Assembly (NCBI RefSeq): GCF_022170785.1
Contig: NZ_CP081870.1
Coordinates: 3,584,001-3,648,000 of the forward strand
Length of the DNA: 64,000 nt
Direction of reading: 5' to 3'
Source of the DNA: Rossellomorea marisflavi
GTDB taxonomy: Bacteria; Bacillota; Bacilli; Bacillales; Bacillaceae_B
Position numbers and translations under genes: made by a program. The first letter of the stretch is position 1. Every line of letters starts with the position of its first letter. The notes beneath the pieces are model-generated. The model was given only the letters and a program-made list of their open reading frames with translations, did not search any database and was not told the origin of the DNA. Positions 9,901-18,121 of this stretch are shown here, in pieces.

Positions 9901-10138
9901 TTGTGCCTGGCACCTTTTAGCCTTTTTGTGCCTGGCACCTTTTAGCCTTTTTGTGCCTGGCACCTTTTAGCCTTTTTGTGCCTGGCACCTTTTGGCGTTT
10001 TTGTACCTGGCACCTTTTGGCGTTTTTGTACCTGGCACCTTTTGGCGTTTTTGTACCTGGCACCTTTTGGCGTTTTTGTACCTGGCACCTTTTGGCGTTT
10101 TTGTACCTGGCACCTGCATTTCATTCGGTGCCAGGTAC
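9901..10138. repeat. Nine-copy 25-bp REP-like tandem array with terminal hairpin
   Basis: The core CCTGGCACC recurs at 9906, 9931, 9956, 9981, 10006, 10031, 10056, 10081 and 10106, an exact 25-bp period. The first three copies carry GTGCCTGGCACCTTTTAGCC. The fourth is a hybrid, and copies five to nine read GTACCTGGCACCTTTTGGCG. The last copy pairs with an inverted partner: GTACCTGGCACC (10103-10114) and GGTGCCAGGTAC (10127-10138), a perfect 12-bp hairpin stem. The array abuts the 3' end of a REP-associated transposase gene. Confidence 0.93.
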
Positions 10139-10168
10139 AGCGCAGACAGTATGTAGCCAACTTTGTTA

Positions 10169-10726
10169 TTACACTTTCCAATCGTTAATACTCCTTCTTG
10201 TTTCTACATAAAGCTTGTATTTTTGGCGGGAATCTTCGCCCAGTAGTGAGAGGATTAGCTGTGTATGGACCAGTGAAGTTGAGGATCCTTTTACGTAAAC
10301 AGAATAACTGCTCCAAGGATAATCTTCTGCTAGTTTCGTATAGTTTGCTTTTACGGGATTAAGATGAACGTAGGCGCTTGTATCGAGGAGTTGTTTGTGG
10401 TTTCGAATGGGCTTTGAGTAATAGCGGTCCTGGAAGAGATGACCGACATAGTCGTACCTTTTATTGAAATAGCGGGCGTATACCGAGTGAAGGTAGTGCA
10501 TGATGGAAGATGGGGAGTGATCGATGGTACCGATGATGAGGTGAATGTGGTTAGGCATGAGGCAGTATGAATGGAGGTGGAAAGGGTAGCGAATTATTAC
10601 TTTTTGTAGGAGTGTGAGGTAGTGGTGATAATCCTTTCTGTCGCGAAAGAGGTTATTCTTACGATTTCCTCTAGCAGTGATATGGTACATGTCACCCGGC
10701 ACCCAGATTCTTTTGGTTCTTGGCAT
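10169..10726 (-). mobile_element. REP-associated tyrosine transposase (RAYT, Y1_Tnp family)
   Basis: A 185-residue protein of the IS200-like Y1 transposase family. It opens with MPRTKRIWVPGDMYHITARGN and carries the HUH metal motif in MPNHIHLIIGT. The catalytic tyrosine is probably in the YARYFNKRY/YVGHLFQDRYYSK region. RAYTs are domesticated single-strand transposases that act on REP hairpins. The adjoining GTGCCTGGCAC array is the expected substrate. It appears intact. The pair is inserted between hpf and fliT, which are close neighbours in B. subtilis. Confidence 0.9.
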
Positions 10727-10794
10727 ATCATGCTCCCTTCAATATTAGTTAGACTCTGTATTCGACAATCTTTCACAAAACCCTCCAAACGAAA

Positions 10795-10823
10795 CGAAAA
10801 AACCTCCCAATCAAGAGAGGTTT
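10795..10823 (-). terminator. Terminator of the fliD operon
   Basis: AAACCTC paired with GAGGTTT on the minus strand, then TTTTTT, overlapping the fliT stop codon. Confidence 0.82.
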
Positions 10824-11163
10824 AATTTCGCTTATCGTAAAACATTCCATCCGTTTGCATTGACTCATATGGATTGGTGTATCTCTGAACGGTCGTTTTT
10901 GTTTTACTGACGCCATTCATATCCCGCTTTATATCGATCTTCAAACCTGCCAGCTTTTGATTAATCTGTTTGTTCCATAGGACGATTTCTCGTCCCAAAC
11001 GCTGTTCCTCTAAAGAGTACGGTGGCGTGATTGAGGGCAGAAGCTGCTCTCTTTCCACTAGAAGGCTATCGATGGTATTAATCTTAGAGTCACGATCTTC
11101 TTCCCCCTCCAAAAGGGCTTTCAGCTGTTTCGTAATGCCGTGGCATTCAAGGACAGCACTCAT
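10822..11163 (-). CDS. fliT: Flagellar export chaperone FliT
   Basis: About 113 residues from the ATG at 11163, which overlaps the fliS stop in the sequence TAATG, so translation is probably coupled. The protein is small, helical and polar, with a predicted coiled-coil over much of its length. FliT family members chaperone the filament cap protein FliD before export. The call rests mostly on position as last gene of flaG-fliD-fliS-fliT and on size, since FliT sequences diverge strongly. Confidence 0.8.
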   Translation of the reverse strand: MSAVLECHGITKQLKALLEGEEDRDSKINTIDSLLVEREQLLPSITPPYSLEEQRLGREIVLWNKQINQKLAGLKIDIKRDMNGVSKTKTTVQRYTNPYESMQTDGMFYDKRN

Positions 11164-11567
11164 TATGCTTGTCCACTCTGGCCAGCGTATTGCTTTTGGC
11201 GATTCATCTGAATTACTTGTTTCCATGTATTCCGGAAGTCAGTGACATAGCCCTCTACTTCTTCCAAGATAGACAGATCGTTTTTAATATTGGCTTCAGT
11301 CAGTCTGTGATTGATGTATTCGTATAATGACAGGAGATTCTTCGAGACTTCGACATTCGTATCCAATGTGACCAGAAGTTCGTGAATAATCGCTTGAGCC
11401 TTTTGGATATTGGTGTTTTTCAATTCAATGTTTTTTTCGTTTATGGCTTGTTTTGCAATGTGAAGAAACTTCAGGCAGCCATTGTAGAGCATGAGGGTGA
11501 GTTCCCCTGGCGCCGCGGTATTGACAGAGTTATTCTGGTAGGCGGCATATGGGTTGTTGATGGCCAT
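11163..11567 (-). CDS. fliS: Flagellin chaperone FliS
   Basis: A 134-residue helical-bundle protein with the FliS signature MAINNPYAAYQNNSVNTAAP and GELTLMLYNGCLKFL. FliS holds newly made flagellin unfolded for export and, with FliW and CsrA, is part of the flagellin homeostasis circuit in Bacillus. It lies 21 bp after fliD. Confidence 0.96.
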   Translation of the reverse strand: MAINNPYAAYQNNSVNTAAPGELTLMLYNGCLKFLHIAKQAINEKNIELKNTNIQKAQAIIHELLVTLDTNVEVSKNLLSLYEYINHRLTEANIKNDLSILEEVEGYVTDFRNTWKQVIQMNRQKQYAGQSGQA

Positions 11568-11588
11568 GGTGACACTCCTTTATTTCAA

Positions 11589-13094
11589 TTATGAGAACTG
11601 TTGCATGAGATAAGCAGACTGGGAATTTGCTCGTTGTACTGCTTTCTCCATAGCCGTAAACTGGCTCCAGTAACGGCTTTCGACTTGCTTCATACGTTCC
11701 TCAAAACGTGTAATTTGCGAATCCATGTTTTTCAGTAACTTTCCGATGGAGAATGTATCGTTAACTGCTGATGATTTACCTGCCTTTTTTTCCACATTCG
11801 TCATTGTTGTTTTGAGGGTCTCCCTCATACGACGTGCAATCCCCTGCTCAGCCGAGGTCGTACCATTCTTGGCAAAAAGATCATAGATGGCGTTCGGATC
11901 TTTTGAGATGGCTTCCTTGAGCTTGGATTCATCAATGATTAATTTTCCCCGATCGAGGTAGTTACTTGATGTTTTGATTCCTATTTGTGTAAGCTGATTA
12001 ACATCCTTGCTCCCACCAGAGACCGATGTATATAGATCTGTACGCATTTTATTCAATCCAGATGTGAGGACGGAATCATTGCGGAGAGTCCCGCTCCGGG
12101 CTTTTTCTTCCCACAGCTTAATTTCATCTTCCGACATATCCTTCTTCTGTTCAGATGTTAGAGGCTGAAAGTCACGGAACTTCGATTTGTTCACTTCGCC
12201 GTTGACCTTCTCAATCAGCTTGTTGTACTCATCTACAAACTTGACGATGGATTCCATGATTTTATCTACATCAGGTGCTGAAGAGAAGGTTACATTCGTG
12301 TTGGATGCATTCTTCAAGGTAATCTCGACTCCGTTAATGACGAAGGTATTGGAAGATCGCTCGGTCTGCATGCCGTTATAGGTGAAAATAGCGTTTTCTC
12401 CAACCGATCCTCTTCCTGCATCTTTTGCTATTACATTCGTCGCATCAAGACCCATTTCTCCAAAGAAATCCCCCTCAAGCTGAATTTCAGCTTCTGAACC
12501 ACCACTTCCACTGTTCTTACTCATCACAGACATCTGTTTCGTCTTCTCATCGAAAAACATGGTGACCCCAGTTTTCGAGTTGATTTTCGAAAGAAGGCTT
12601 TCCATGGTTTCTGCCGTTGGGTCAAATACAATCTCCGTGAATTTATCCGGCATCGTACCATCTGCATTAATTGCTTTCACTTTAATGGTTTGTTGCCCTA
12701 TTAATGTCAAGGATTCGCTTAGTTTTTTCTTTGGATCAAAACCTGCGTCTGCTTGCTGACCATACATAGTTGCAGAGGTTGCCAGTTTCTCAACTTTGAT
12801 CGTTCCATTAAAGTCGGAAGTGGATGCCAGATTTTTAATCGAAATGTCATTCGGGTTAGAAATATTCACCGTCTTTTGGATGTATGTCGCCTGCTTCATG
12901 ACACCATCAAAGATCATATTACTGAAATTGAGCATTTGGCTATTCATTTCCCGGTAGTCATCACGCTGCCACTCGAGGTACTGCTTCTTTTGATTCAATT
13001 TATCTAAAGGGATTCGCTCTGCCTTCATCAAGTCGCTGATGATTTGATCGGTATCCATACCGCTGGCGAGTCCGCCTACTCTCATATTCGCCAA
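11589..13094 (-). CDS. fliD: Flagellar hook-associated protein 2 (filament cap) FliD
   Basis: A 501-residue protein with the N-terminal FliD box (MANMRVGGLASGMDTDQIISDLM), a heptad-rich first D0 segment and a variable exposed middle. The C-terminal D0 coiled coil ends in SQSAYLMQQFS. FliD caps the growing filament outside the cell and inserts flagellin subunits. It is preceded by flaG (18-bp gap) and followed by its chaperones. Confidence 0.96.
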   Translation of the reverse strand: MANMRVGGLASGMDTDQIISDLMKAERIPLDKLNQKKQYLEWQRDDYREMNSQMLNFSNMIFDGVMKQATYIQKTVNISNPNDISIKNLASTSDFNGTIKVEKLATSATMYGQQADAGFDPKKKLSESLTLIGQQTIKVKAINADGTMPDKFTEIVFDPTAETMESLLSKINSKTGVTMFFDEKTKQMSVMSKNSGSGGSEAEIQLEGDFFGEMGLDATNVIAKDAGRGSVGENAIFTYNGMQTERSSNTFVINGVEITLKNASNTNVTFSSAPDVDKIMESIVKFVDEYNKLIEKVNGEVNKSKFRDFQPLTSEQKKDMSEDEIKLWEEKARSGTLRNDSVLTSGLNKMRTDLYTSVSGGSKDVNQLTQIGIKTSSNYLDRGKLIIDESKLKEAISKDPNAIYDLFAKNGTTSAEQGIARRMRETLKTTMTNVEKKAGKSSAVNDTFSIGKLLKNMDSQITRFEERMKQVESRYWSQFTAMEKAVQRANSQSAYLMQQFS

Positions 13095-13112
13095 GAACTA
13101 CACTTCCTTCCT

Positions 13113-13454
13113 TTACGCTTTCTTATCTACTACTAATCCCATAAACTCAGCCATATCTGCATGCATATCCAAGAATTTTTTTGCGGGAATCTCTTTGACT
13201 ATCTCTTGAGTAACATCATCCACGATCGTTACGTAATACTCATTGAGTCGGTCATGATATTCAAACTTCAGATGAGTATTAGCCGAAGATACAAACTCGT
13301 TCATACCGTTCAAAGCAGTCTTTACGGATGTTTCTGAAACAGGTTTCTCTATTGGTGCGGACTGCTTCTCCTCTACCCTTACATTCTGTATCAACTCGTT
13401 CATGTAGTTGCTTACTTTTTGTTGAGTGTGTATCCCAATTGTTCCACCTGCCAT
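13113..13454 (-). CDS. flaG: FlaG family protein (YvyC)
   Basis: A 113-residue protein; residues 60-110 match the FlaG domain (LKFEYHDRLNEYYVTIVDDVTQ and IVKEIPAKKFLDM). FlaG proteins influence filament length; the precise role in Bacillus is unclear. It is the first gene of the operon, 33 bp downstream of a sigma-D promoter, with ribosome site GGAGGG. Confidence 0.9.
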   Translation of the reverse strand: MAGGTIGIHTQQKVSNYMNELIQNVRVEEKQSAPIEKPVSETSVKTALNGMNEFVSSANTHLKFEYHDRLNEYYVTIVDDVTQEIVKEIPAKKFLDMHADMAEFMGLVVDKKA

Positions 13455-13486
13455 AGCCTGAAACCCTCCTGGTTATTATAGAAATA

Positions 13487-13514
13487 ATATCGGTCATTTC
13501 CGAGAGAAAGTTTA
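13487..13514 (-). promoter_or_regulatory. Sigma-D promoter of flaG-fliD-fliS-fliT
   Basis: TAAA, 16 bases, then ACCGATAT on the minus strand, matching the Bacillus flagellar sigma-D consensus (TAAA-N15-GCCGATAT). Confidence 0.9.
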
Positions 13515-13578
13515 GTCTTTCTTGCAAGTTCACTAATAAGGGGGTTACTATTATGTTATAGGAACATTCGTTCTGTTA

Positions 13579-14502
13579 ATGAAGGGTGGGATGATCTTGA
13601 CTTCTATTCATTCAATGCTGTGCGGTAAGCTATTAGGCGACGGATCCATCACACAACAAGCGGGAAGGAAGCCACGATTCGCTTTCAATCATGCAGCCAA
13701 GGATAAGGAATGGTGTTTTTATTGCTATCACTCTTTAAATCCATATATACCCTTATCTCCCCCTGCTTACAAAAGATCAATGGATTCAAGAATCAAGAAG
13801 GGATTCTCAGAGTCATACTATGTTCAGTCCAAATCAAACCCTCTAATTACAACCCTTCGCTCGATTTGGTACCCTGACAACAAAAAAAGTCTTCCGCACG
13901 ATTACATCAGCAGGCATCTTGATGCTTTAGCGTTGGCATGGTGGTATCAGGATGACGGCCACTTGAAAAAAGAAAATGAAATTCCTCGCAAGATCATATT
14001 ATCTACAGAGAGTTTTACTCATGCAGAAAACCAATTTTTAATAAACCTTCTCTATAATAGATTCAATCTGCACTTTGCTCTGGACGGTCAAAACCGATTA
14101 CTATTGTACGACCAATTTCAGATCCTCTATTTTCTTCATCTGATCACTCCTTATTTAATCCCAGGAATGCACCGCAAGATAATACGTCTCTATGCCATTA
14201 AACAGAGCGTCGCCGCTTCCAAGCGAACGACGATTTACCTACCCGCACTATTCAAATTGAAGCTTCCTACAAAAGAAATAAATGAGCAGCTATCTATTCT
14301 CACAACCCTATACGATGAGATTAAAAGGGAGAGATTTTATTCAAACGTGTTGTTAAATACAGTAGAAGAGCTCTCAACTCAAGAACTAAAACCCTACCAA
14401 ATTATGATAAAACCAGGTAATATGGAGCTTTGTTTAATCATGAAGAGTATTACGGGGTTAAACATGAGTCAATTATCATCTTTATGTTTTTTGATGAATT
14501 AG
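13579..14502 (+). CDS. Free-standing LAGLIDADG homing endonuclease (two-motif, LAGLIDADG_2-like)
   Basis: Up to 307 residues. Two LAGLIDADG helices are visible: MLCGKLLGDGSI near residue 12 and LALAWWYQDDGHLK near 114. The acidic residues ending each motif (Asp, Asp) supply the metal-binding active site in this family. The spacing implies a monomeric enzyme with two half-site domains. A C-terminal helical extension of ~80 residues is not recognised. The start is uncertain: ATG 13579 lacks a good ribosome site, whereas TTG 13597 has AGGGTGG seven bases upstream. It is the only plus-strand gene in the flagellar block and ends 50 bp from the 3' end of the intron-interrupted hag. Confidence 0.82.
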   Translation: MKGGMILTSIHSMLCGKLLGDGSITQQAGRKPRFAFNHAAKDKEWCFYCYHSLNPYIPLSPPAYKRSMDSRIKKGFSESYYVQSKSNPLITTLRSIWYPDNKKSLPHDYISRHLDALALAWWYQDDGHLKKENEIPRKIILSTESFTHAENQFLINLLYNRFNLHFALDGQNRLLLYDQFQILYFLHLITPYLIPGMHRKIIRLYAIKQSVAASKRTTIYLPALFKLKLPTKEINEQLSILTTLYDEIKRERFYSNVLLNTVEELSTQELKPYQIMIKPGNMELCLIMKSITGLNMSQLSSLCFLMN

Positions 14503-14513
14503 GAGACATATAA

Positions 14514-14543
14514 AAAAGAGGCCCTGAGACCAGGACCCCTTTA
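14514..14543 (-). terminator. Terminator of hag, possibly bidirectional
   Basis: AGGGGTCCTG and CAGGGCCTCT pair over 10 bp (two G-T pairs), with TTTTTT on the minus-strand side and TTTA on the plus-strand side. It separates the convergent hag and endonuclease genes. Confidence 0.85.
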
Positions 14544-14552
14544 AACATAAAA

Positions 14553-16650
14553 TTAACGAAGAAGTTGAAGCACACCTTGTGGCTGTTGGTTTGCTTGCGC
14601 AAGCATCGCTTGAGCTGCTTGAGAAAGAATTGAATTCTTCGTTTGTTCCATCATTTCTTTCGCCATCGTGCGAACATTTACTTTCATAAATGACCAGACT
14701 ATATCTTCACCCTTAATGTAAGGGGTTGGGCACTTCGGATCCACAGTGCTGATGGACACTGTCTCACCTACGGATTTCATCATCATGAGCAAGGCTGTTA
14801 GATGGTCTATCCTAGTCGTTGAACCTTCTCCAGGGTTTCCCCACAGGAGCTTGGCTGCTGATTGCCCAATCTCTTCTTTTCTCATAGCCATCGCATCTGT
14901 CGTTTCCAACTACGCTGTGGCAAGAAGAGCTCTAAGGGGTTTCCAGCAATTCACCCAATCATAATCACTGACCGTTACCAGTCAGGACGACTGTACTTGT
15001 TGCTGCTTAGGCAGCTAAAGTATAATCTACGTCGCGAATTCGAGATTCTGCGGCCGTTAGGTTTTCGGAAGAAGTTCCGAGGTTGTTAATAGTGTGCTCT
15101 AGACGATTTTGCACCGCACCCAATTTACCACGCTCAGAAGATACAGATGCAATCGCTTTGTCAATCACGTCGATTGATTTTGAAGCATCCTCTTTATTGG
15201 AAATGTTGAGCGCTGCTTCTGCTTGAATGTCGTTCGTTCCATTGGTCACTGAATTAGAAGAAGTAAATCCAGCTTGACCCGCGTTACCAGTGATTCCAAG
15301 TGCAGCAGAACGCATATCGTTAATTGATAGAGACATACTTTGTCCAGTGTTTGCACCGATTTGGAATTTAGTATTGTATCCAGTACCCTGAGCTCCTGGT
15401 CCTACTACTTGAGATACGTTACCAAGTTTGTCCGTTACATTTCCAGTATTTACAGTGAAGCCAACTTGAGCAAGCGGTCCACCTGTTCCATCTGTCAGAG
15501 AGATATCTTTACCTGATTCAGAAATAAATTGAATTTCATTATCTTTAGACAAAGACACAGTAACTTTATCTGAAATTCCAGCTTCTTGTAAAGACGCATT
15601 TAAATCTTTGACAAGATCCTCCATAGCCGCTTTGGCAACATTAGAATCTGAATTCCCAGTATCATAAGTTTTACCCTCTTTAAGGGTTACAGTCACTGCG
15701 CTCTCGCTTCCAACATTGACTTTAAACGTGGAGTTTGCTGCAACAGTATTTCCACCTGTAAGTGCTGTAGCTGCTTGTACACCATGGCGTTCAACAGTTG
15801 CTGGTGTTCCTTTCACTTCAGTTCCAGTAGCAGCTGCGTTTGCAAACCCTAGCATAACAGCGGCAGCATTATCGTCTGCTTCGATTGTAATAGAGCTACT
15901 TGCACCTTGGGATTTCGCAGTAAAAGTTAACGCTGTACCATTGTCTTTAATATCCACTAAATCAGATAACTTTGTTCCCCCAGAAGTAACATTACCTAAT
16001 TGTTCTATAAGTTCATCTTTGGTGATAGCAGTAGCTTCTACAGCTGGTGGACCAGCGTCAGCAAGTACACTAAAGTCTTTGGCAAGAACTGATGTAACAT
16101 CAAATGTCTTTCCATCAACTTTAATTGTTGCACTTGTTAAGTTTGTAGCATCTGCATTCCCAACATATGTTGTTGCCCCGACTATTTCAGCGCTTTTTGC
16201 ATCTGAAATTTTCGCCCCATCACTAGACCCTACACCACCATTAAGCAACTTTTGAGTATTAAACTCAGTAGTGTTACCGATACGGTTGATTTCAGAAGTG
16301 AGTTGGTTTAATTCATCTTGCATTGCTGTACGGTCTGAATCTGTAGATGTACCATTGGCGGATTGGTTTGAGAGTTCACGCATACGTTGAAGGATTGCAT
16401 GTGTTTCATTTAGAGCTCCTTCAGCCGTTTGGATTAGGGAAACACCATCTTGGGCATTTTTAGCAGCCATGTCCAATCCACGAATCTGACCACGCATTTT
16501 TTCAGAGATTGCTAATCCAGCAGCATCGTCTCCTGCACGGTTGATACGAAGACCTGAAGATAGTTTTTCCATTGATTTAGATTGAGCATTTGTCGCACTG
16601 TTCAATTGACGGTGCGTGTTCAATGCAGCGATATTGTGATTGATTCTCAT
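14553..16650 (-). CDS. hag: Flagellin, interrupted by a group I intron (two exons)
   Basis: Exon 1 runs from 16650 to about 15025 (542 codons, ending SRIRDVD). Exon 2 runs from about 14666 to 14553 (37 codons, MAKEMMEQTK to GVLQLLR). Joined, they give a 579-residue flagellin with conserved N-terminal D0/D1 (MRINHNIAALNTHRQL) and C-terminal D1/D0. A large exposed middle of roughly residues 140-440 makes it much longer than the ~300 residues of B. subtilis Hag. Unspliced RNA would read six codons into the intron and stop, losing the last 37 residues needed for export and assembly. Flagellin is the filament subunit. A sigma-D promoter lies upstream, and the leader has AAGGAGGAAAC, a likely CsrA target overlapping the ribosome site. 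Confidence 0.93.
14667..15024 (-). ncRNA. ORF-less group I self-splicing intron in hag
   Basis: Core elements are in order on the minus strand. P is GAATTGCTGGAA (14952-14941), Q is AATCAGCAGCCAAGCTC (~14864-14848), R is TTCAACGACTAGG (14823-14811) and S is GAAGATATAGTC (14708-14697). P4 (TGCTG with CAGCA) and P7 (GACTA with TAGTC) pair as expected. A P2-like hairpin (CTGACTG-GTAA-CGGTCAG) and a P9-like hairpin (CATTTA with TAAATG) flank the core. Boundaries are set by protein continuity (RDVD joined to MAKEM): the exon ends in T and the intron ends in G, as group I requires. Length is ~358 nt. I could not place P1 convincingly, so the 5' site may be off by three or six bases. Confidence 0.9.
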
Positions 16651-16759
16651 TGTGTTGTTTCCTCCTTGAAAGTAAGTTCACGTCCTTGTGAACTGTTTGG
16701 TTTTGGTTTGCCGGGGAGGAAGAGGTCGGCCGCCCTTTCCTCTTTGGCTTACATTAGTA

Positions 16760-16786
16760 GTATCGGTCGTTTTTCCTGGGTGTTTA
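16760..16786 (-). promoter_or_regulatory. Sigma-D promoter of hag
   Basis: TAAA, 15 bases, ACCGATAC on the minus strand, about 110 bp before the hag ATG; the long leader fits CsrA control. Confidence 0.9.
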
Positions 16787-16806
16787 GTCGTTTAGGAAAA
16801 ACTTTT

Positions 16807-17028
16807 TTATTCGTTTTTCGGGAGGAGGTTAAGTAGGTTTTGGATACCTTTTGAGGCTTCCGTGTTTTGTTCTTTAATGGATAGATAGACTTCCTTGCGG
16901 TGGATGTCTATGTGTTTAGGAGCATCGATCGCTAGTTTGATTTGGTCTCCTTGGATCGAGACGACTTTGATTTCAATGTTGTCTCCGATTTGGATGCTTT
17001 CGCCGGTTTTCCTGGTGAGTACGAGCAT
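16807..17028 (-). CDS. csrA: Carbon storage regulator / hag translational repressor CsrA
   Basis: A 73-residue protein beginning [20 protein letters not shown], with the RNA-binding strand ending (HRKEVYLSI). CsrA dimers bind GGA motifs in the hag leader and block ribosome binding. FliW sequesters CsrA until flagellin is exported. It is four bases downstream of fliW and just upstream of the hag promoter, the standard fliW-csrA-hag layout. Confidence 0.97.
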   Translation of the reverse strand: MLVLTRKTGESIQIGDNIEIKVVSIQGDQIKLAIDAPKHIDIHRKEVYLSIKEQNTEASKGIQNLLNLLPKNE

Positions 17029-17032
17029 GGAG

Positions 17033-17476
17033 TCACCCCTTCTTTCCGGCTGGCTGTGCCAGGATTTGGTGTTGGGTGCGGTAGTTGGTGTCCGTTAAGA
17101 TGACTTGCTTCCCACTTTTCTTCACTGTGTTTATGATAATTGGTGCCTGGAGATTGGCTGTCGATTCCTTGAATGGGTCTTTTACTGTCAGGATTGAGAG
17201 GACTTGAATACCCTCTGTTGTCGGATTACCAAGTTGATCTAGACTTGCGTCATCAAGTTCGAAATCATATTCAGGGAAAAAGAGGAACGGATTTGTCGTG
17301 ATGAAAGCAAGGTCGGGTGTAACCGTAGACTGGAGGATTTGGAACCACTCATTATCCTCTAAAGGTAGTAGAGCAAACTGTTTTTCGTCATGAAAACCTG
17401 GTACCCCATGTGGGAATGAAAAAAGTTCTTCATCATTGACAGTGATGTTGCCGTGATAGGCTGTTTGGATGTTCAT
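17033..17476 (-). CDS. fliW: Flagellar assembly factor FliW
   Basis: A 147-residue protein with the FliW core ([37 protein letters not shown]). FliW binds flagellin or, alternatively, CsrA, so free flagellin releases CsrA to repress hag translation. It is sandwiched between yviE (3-bp gap) and csrA (4-bp gap), so it is very likely co-translated with both. Confidence 0.96.
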   Translation of the reverse strand: MNIQTAYHGNITVNDEELFSFPHGVPGFHDEKQFALLPLEDNEWFQILQSTVTPDLAFITTNPFLFFPEYDFELDDASLDQLGNPTTEGIQVLSILTVKDPFKESTANLQAPIIINTVKKSGKQVILTDTNYRTQHQILAQPAGKKG

Positions 17477-17479
17477 GTG

Positions 17480-18070
17480 TCACATTCCTTTGTTTAGATT
17501 TTCACCTGGTGCGACCCAGTCGATTTTAAGGTCCGCATATCGTTGCATGGCGATGTTCACTTTCGCTGGTGTGAAGTCGACAATTGGTTTATTCGTCCGG
17601 GTATTGTTGATGACCTGTTTGGGCTCAATGTTCACCCTTACGTTTCCCGGATCGTACCCGATTTTGACGCTGCCGGCCGATGGGATGAAGCCTATATTAA
17701 AGTCATAAATTGGACTCGCACTGTTGCGGTCCGCCTGTTCGGCCAAGGCATTTCCACCGTTTTCGATCATCATGAGCTCATCGCCGTCCCCCGAGACGCG
17801 CGCCATGCCCTCGAGCCAGTCCTGATAGCCTTGATTCGCAAAATCTTCAATCCGCCTTCTGATTGATTTGAGATCCATATCCGCCCTGGCTTCAGTTTGA
17901 TCGATGGTTAGTTTGGACGGAGTTCGTTCAATGTCCATCTTGGCCTGTGGCTGCTGGATGTCTACATCCGCATTTGGTTGCTGCATATCGAATTGGCCTG
18001 GTGTGGTCTCAATGGAGATCGCGGCATTGGTTGATTGGATACGGATTTGCGGGACATTCATCCTGTTCAC
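17480..18070 (-). CDS. yviE: YviE-like protein (DUF6470)
   Basis: A 196-residue protein. The first 60 residues hold several near-repeats of an I(D/E)xTxxxxD(I/M) pattern (FDMQQPNADVDIQQPQAKMD), suggesting beta-strand repeats. The rest is helical then strand-rich, ending DLKIDWVAPGENLNKGM. The function is unknown. It always accompanies flgL and fliW in Bacilli, which suggests a role in flagellar assembly or regulation. The ribosome site GAGAGGTGA follows directly on a hairpin after flgL. Confidence 0.88.
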   Translation of the reverse strand: MNRMNVPQIRIQSTNAAISIETTPGQFDMQQPNADVDIQQPQAKMDIERTPSKLTIDQTEARADMDLKSIRRRIEDFANQGYQDWLEGMARVSGDGDELMMIENGGNALAEQADRNSASPIYDFNIGFIPSAGSVKIGYDPGNVRVNIEPKQVINNTRTNKPIVDFTPAKVNIAMQRYADLKIDWVAPGENLNKGM

Positions 18071-18079
18071 CTCTCTATG

Positions 18080-18118
18080 GTAAAAGGGACCGACCGCAAA
18101 TGGTCGGTCCCTTTATGT
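18080..18118 (-). terminator. Strong hairpin between flgL and yviE (intra-operon terminator or attenuator)
   Basis: AAGGGACCGACC-ATTTGC-GGTCGGTCCCTT, a perfect 12-bp stem, followed by TTTTACC on the minus strand. It begins four bases past the flgL stop and ends ~11 bases before yviE, leaving no room for a promoter in between. Confidence 0.8.
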
Positions 18119-18121
18119 ACG

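Noticed and set aside
9901..10138. CRISPR array
   Set aside because: Repeats are 25 bp back to back with no spacers, are palindromic, and stand beside a RAYT gene, not cas genes.
9942..10211. Open frames of 70-86 codons over the REP array
   Set aside because: They are periodic translations of the 25-bp repeat (VPGTFWRFCTWHLLAFLYLA type) with no ribosome site.
14553..14909. A separate 118-codon gene downstream of flagellin
   Set aside because: Its last 37 codons are the flagellin C-terminus and the rest is the 3' half of the group I intron read as protein; it is an exon plus intron, not a gene.
15018..15030. Group I intron helix P1 and exact 5' splice site
   Set aside because: I tried exon ends after GAT, TAT and ACT; none gave a convincing internal guide pairing, so only the protein-based junction is reported.
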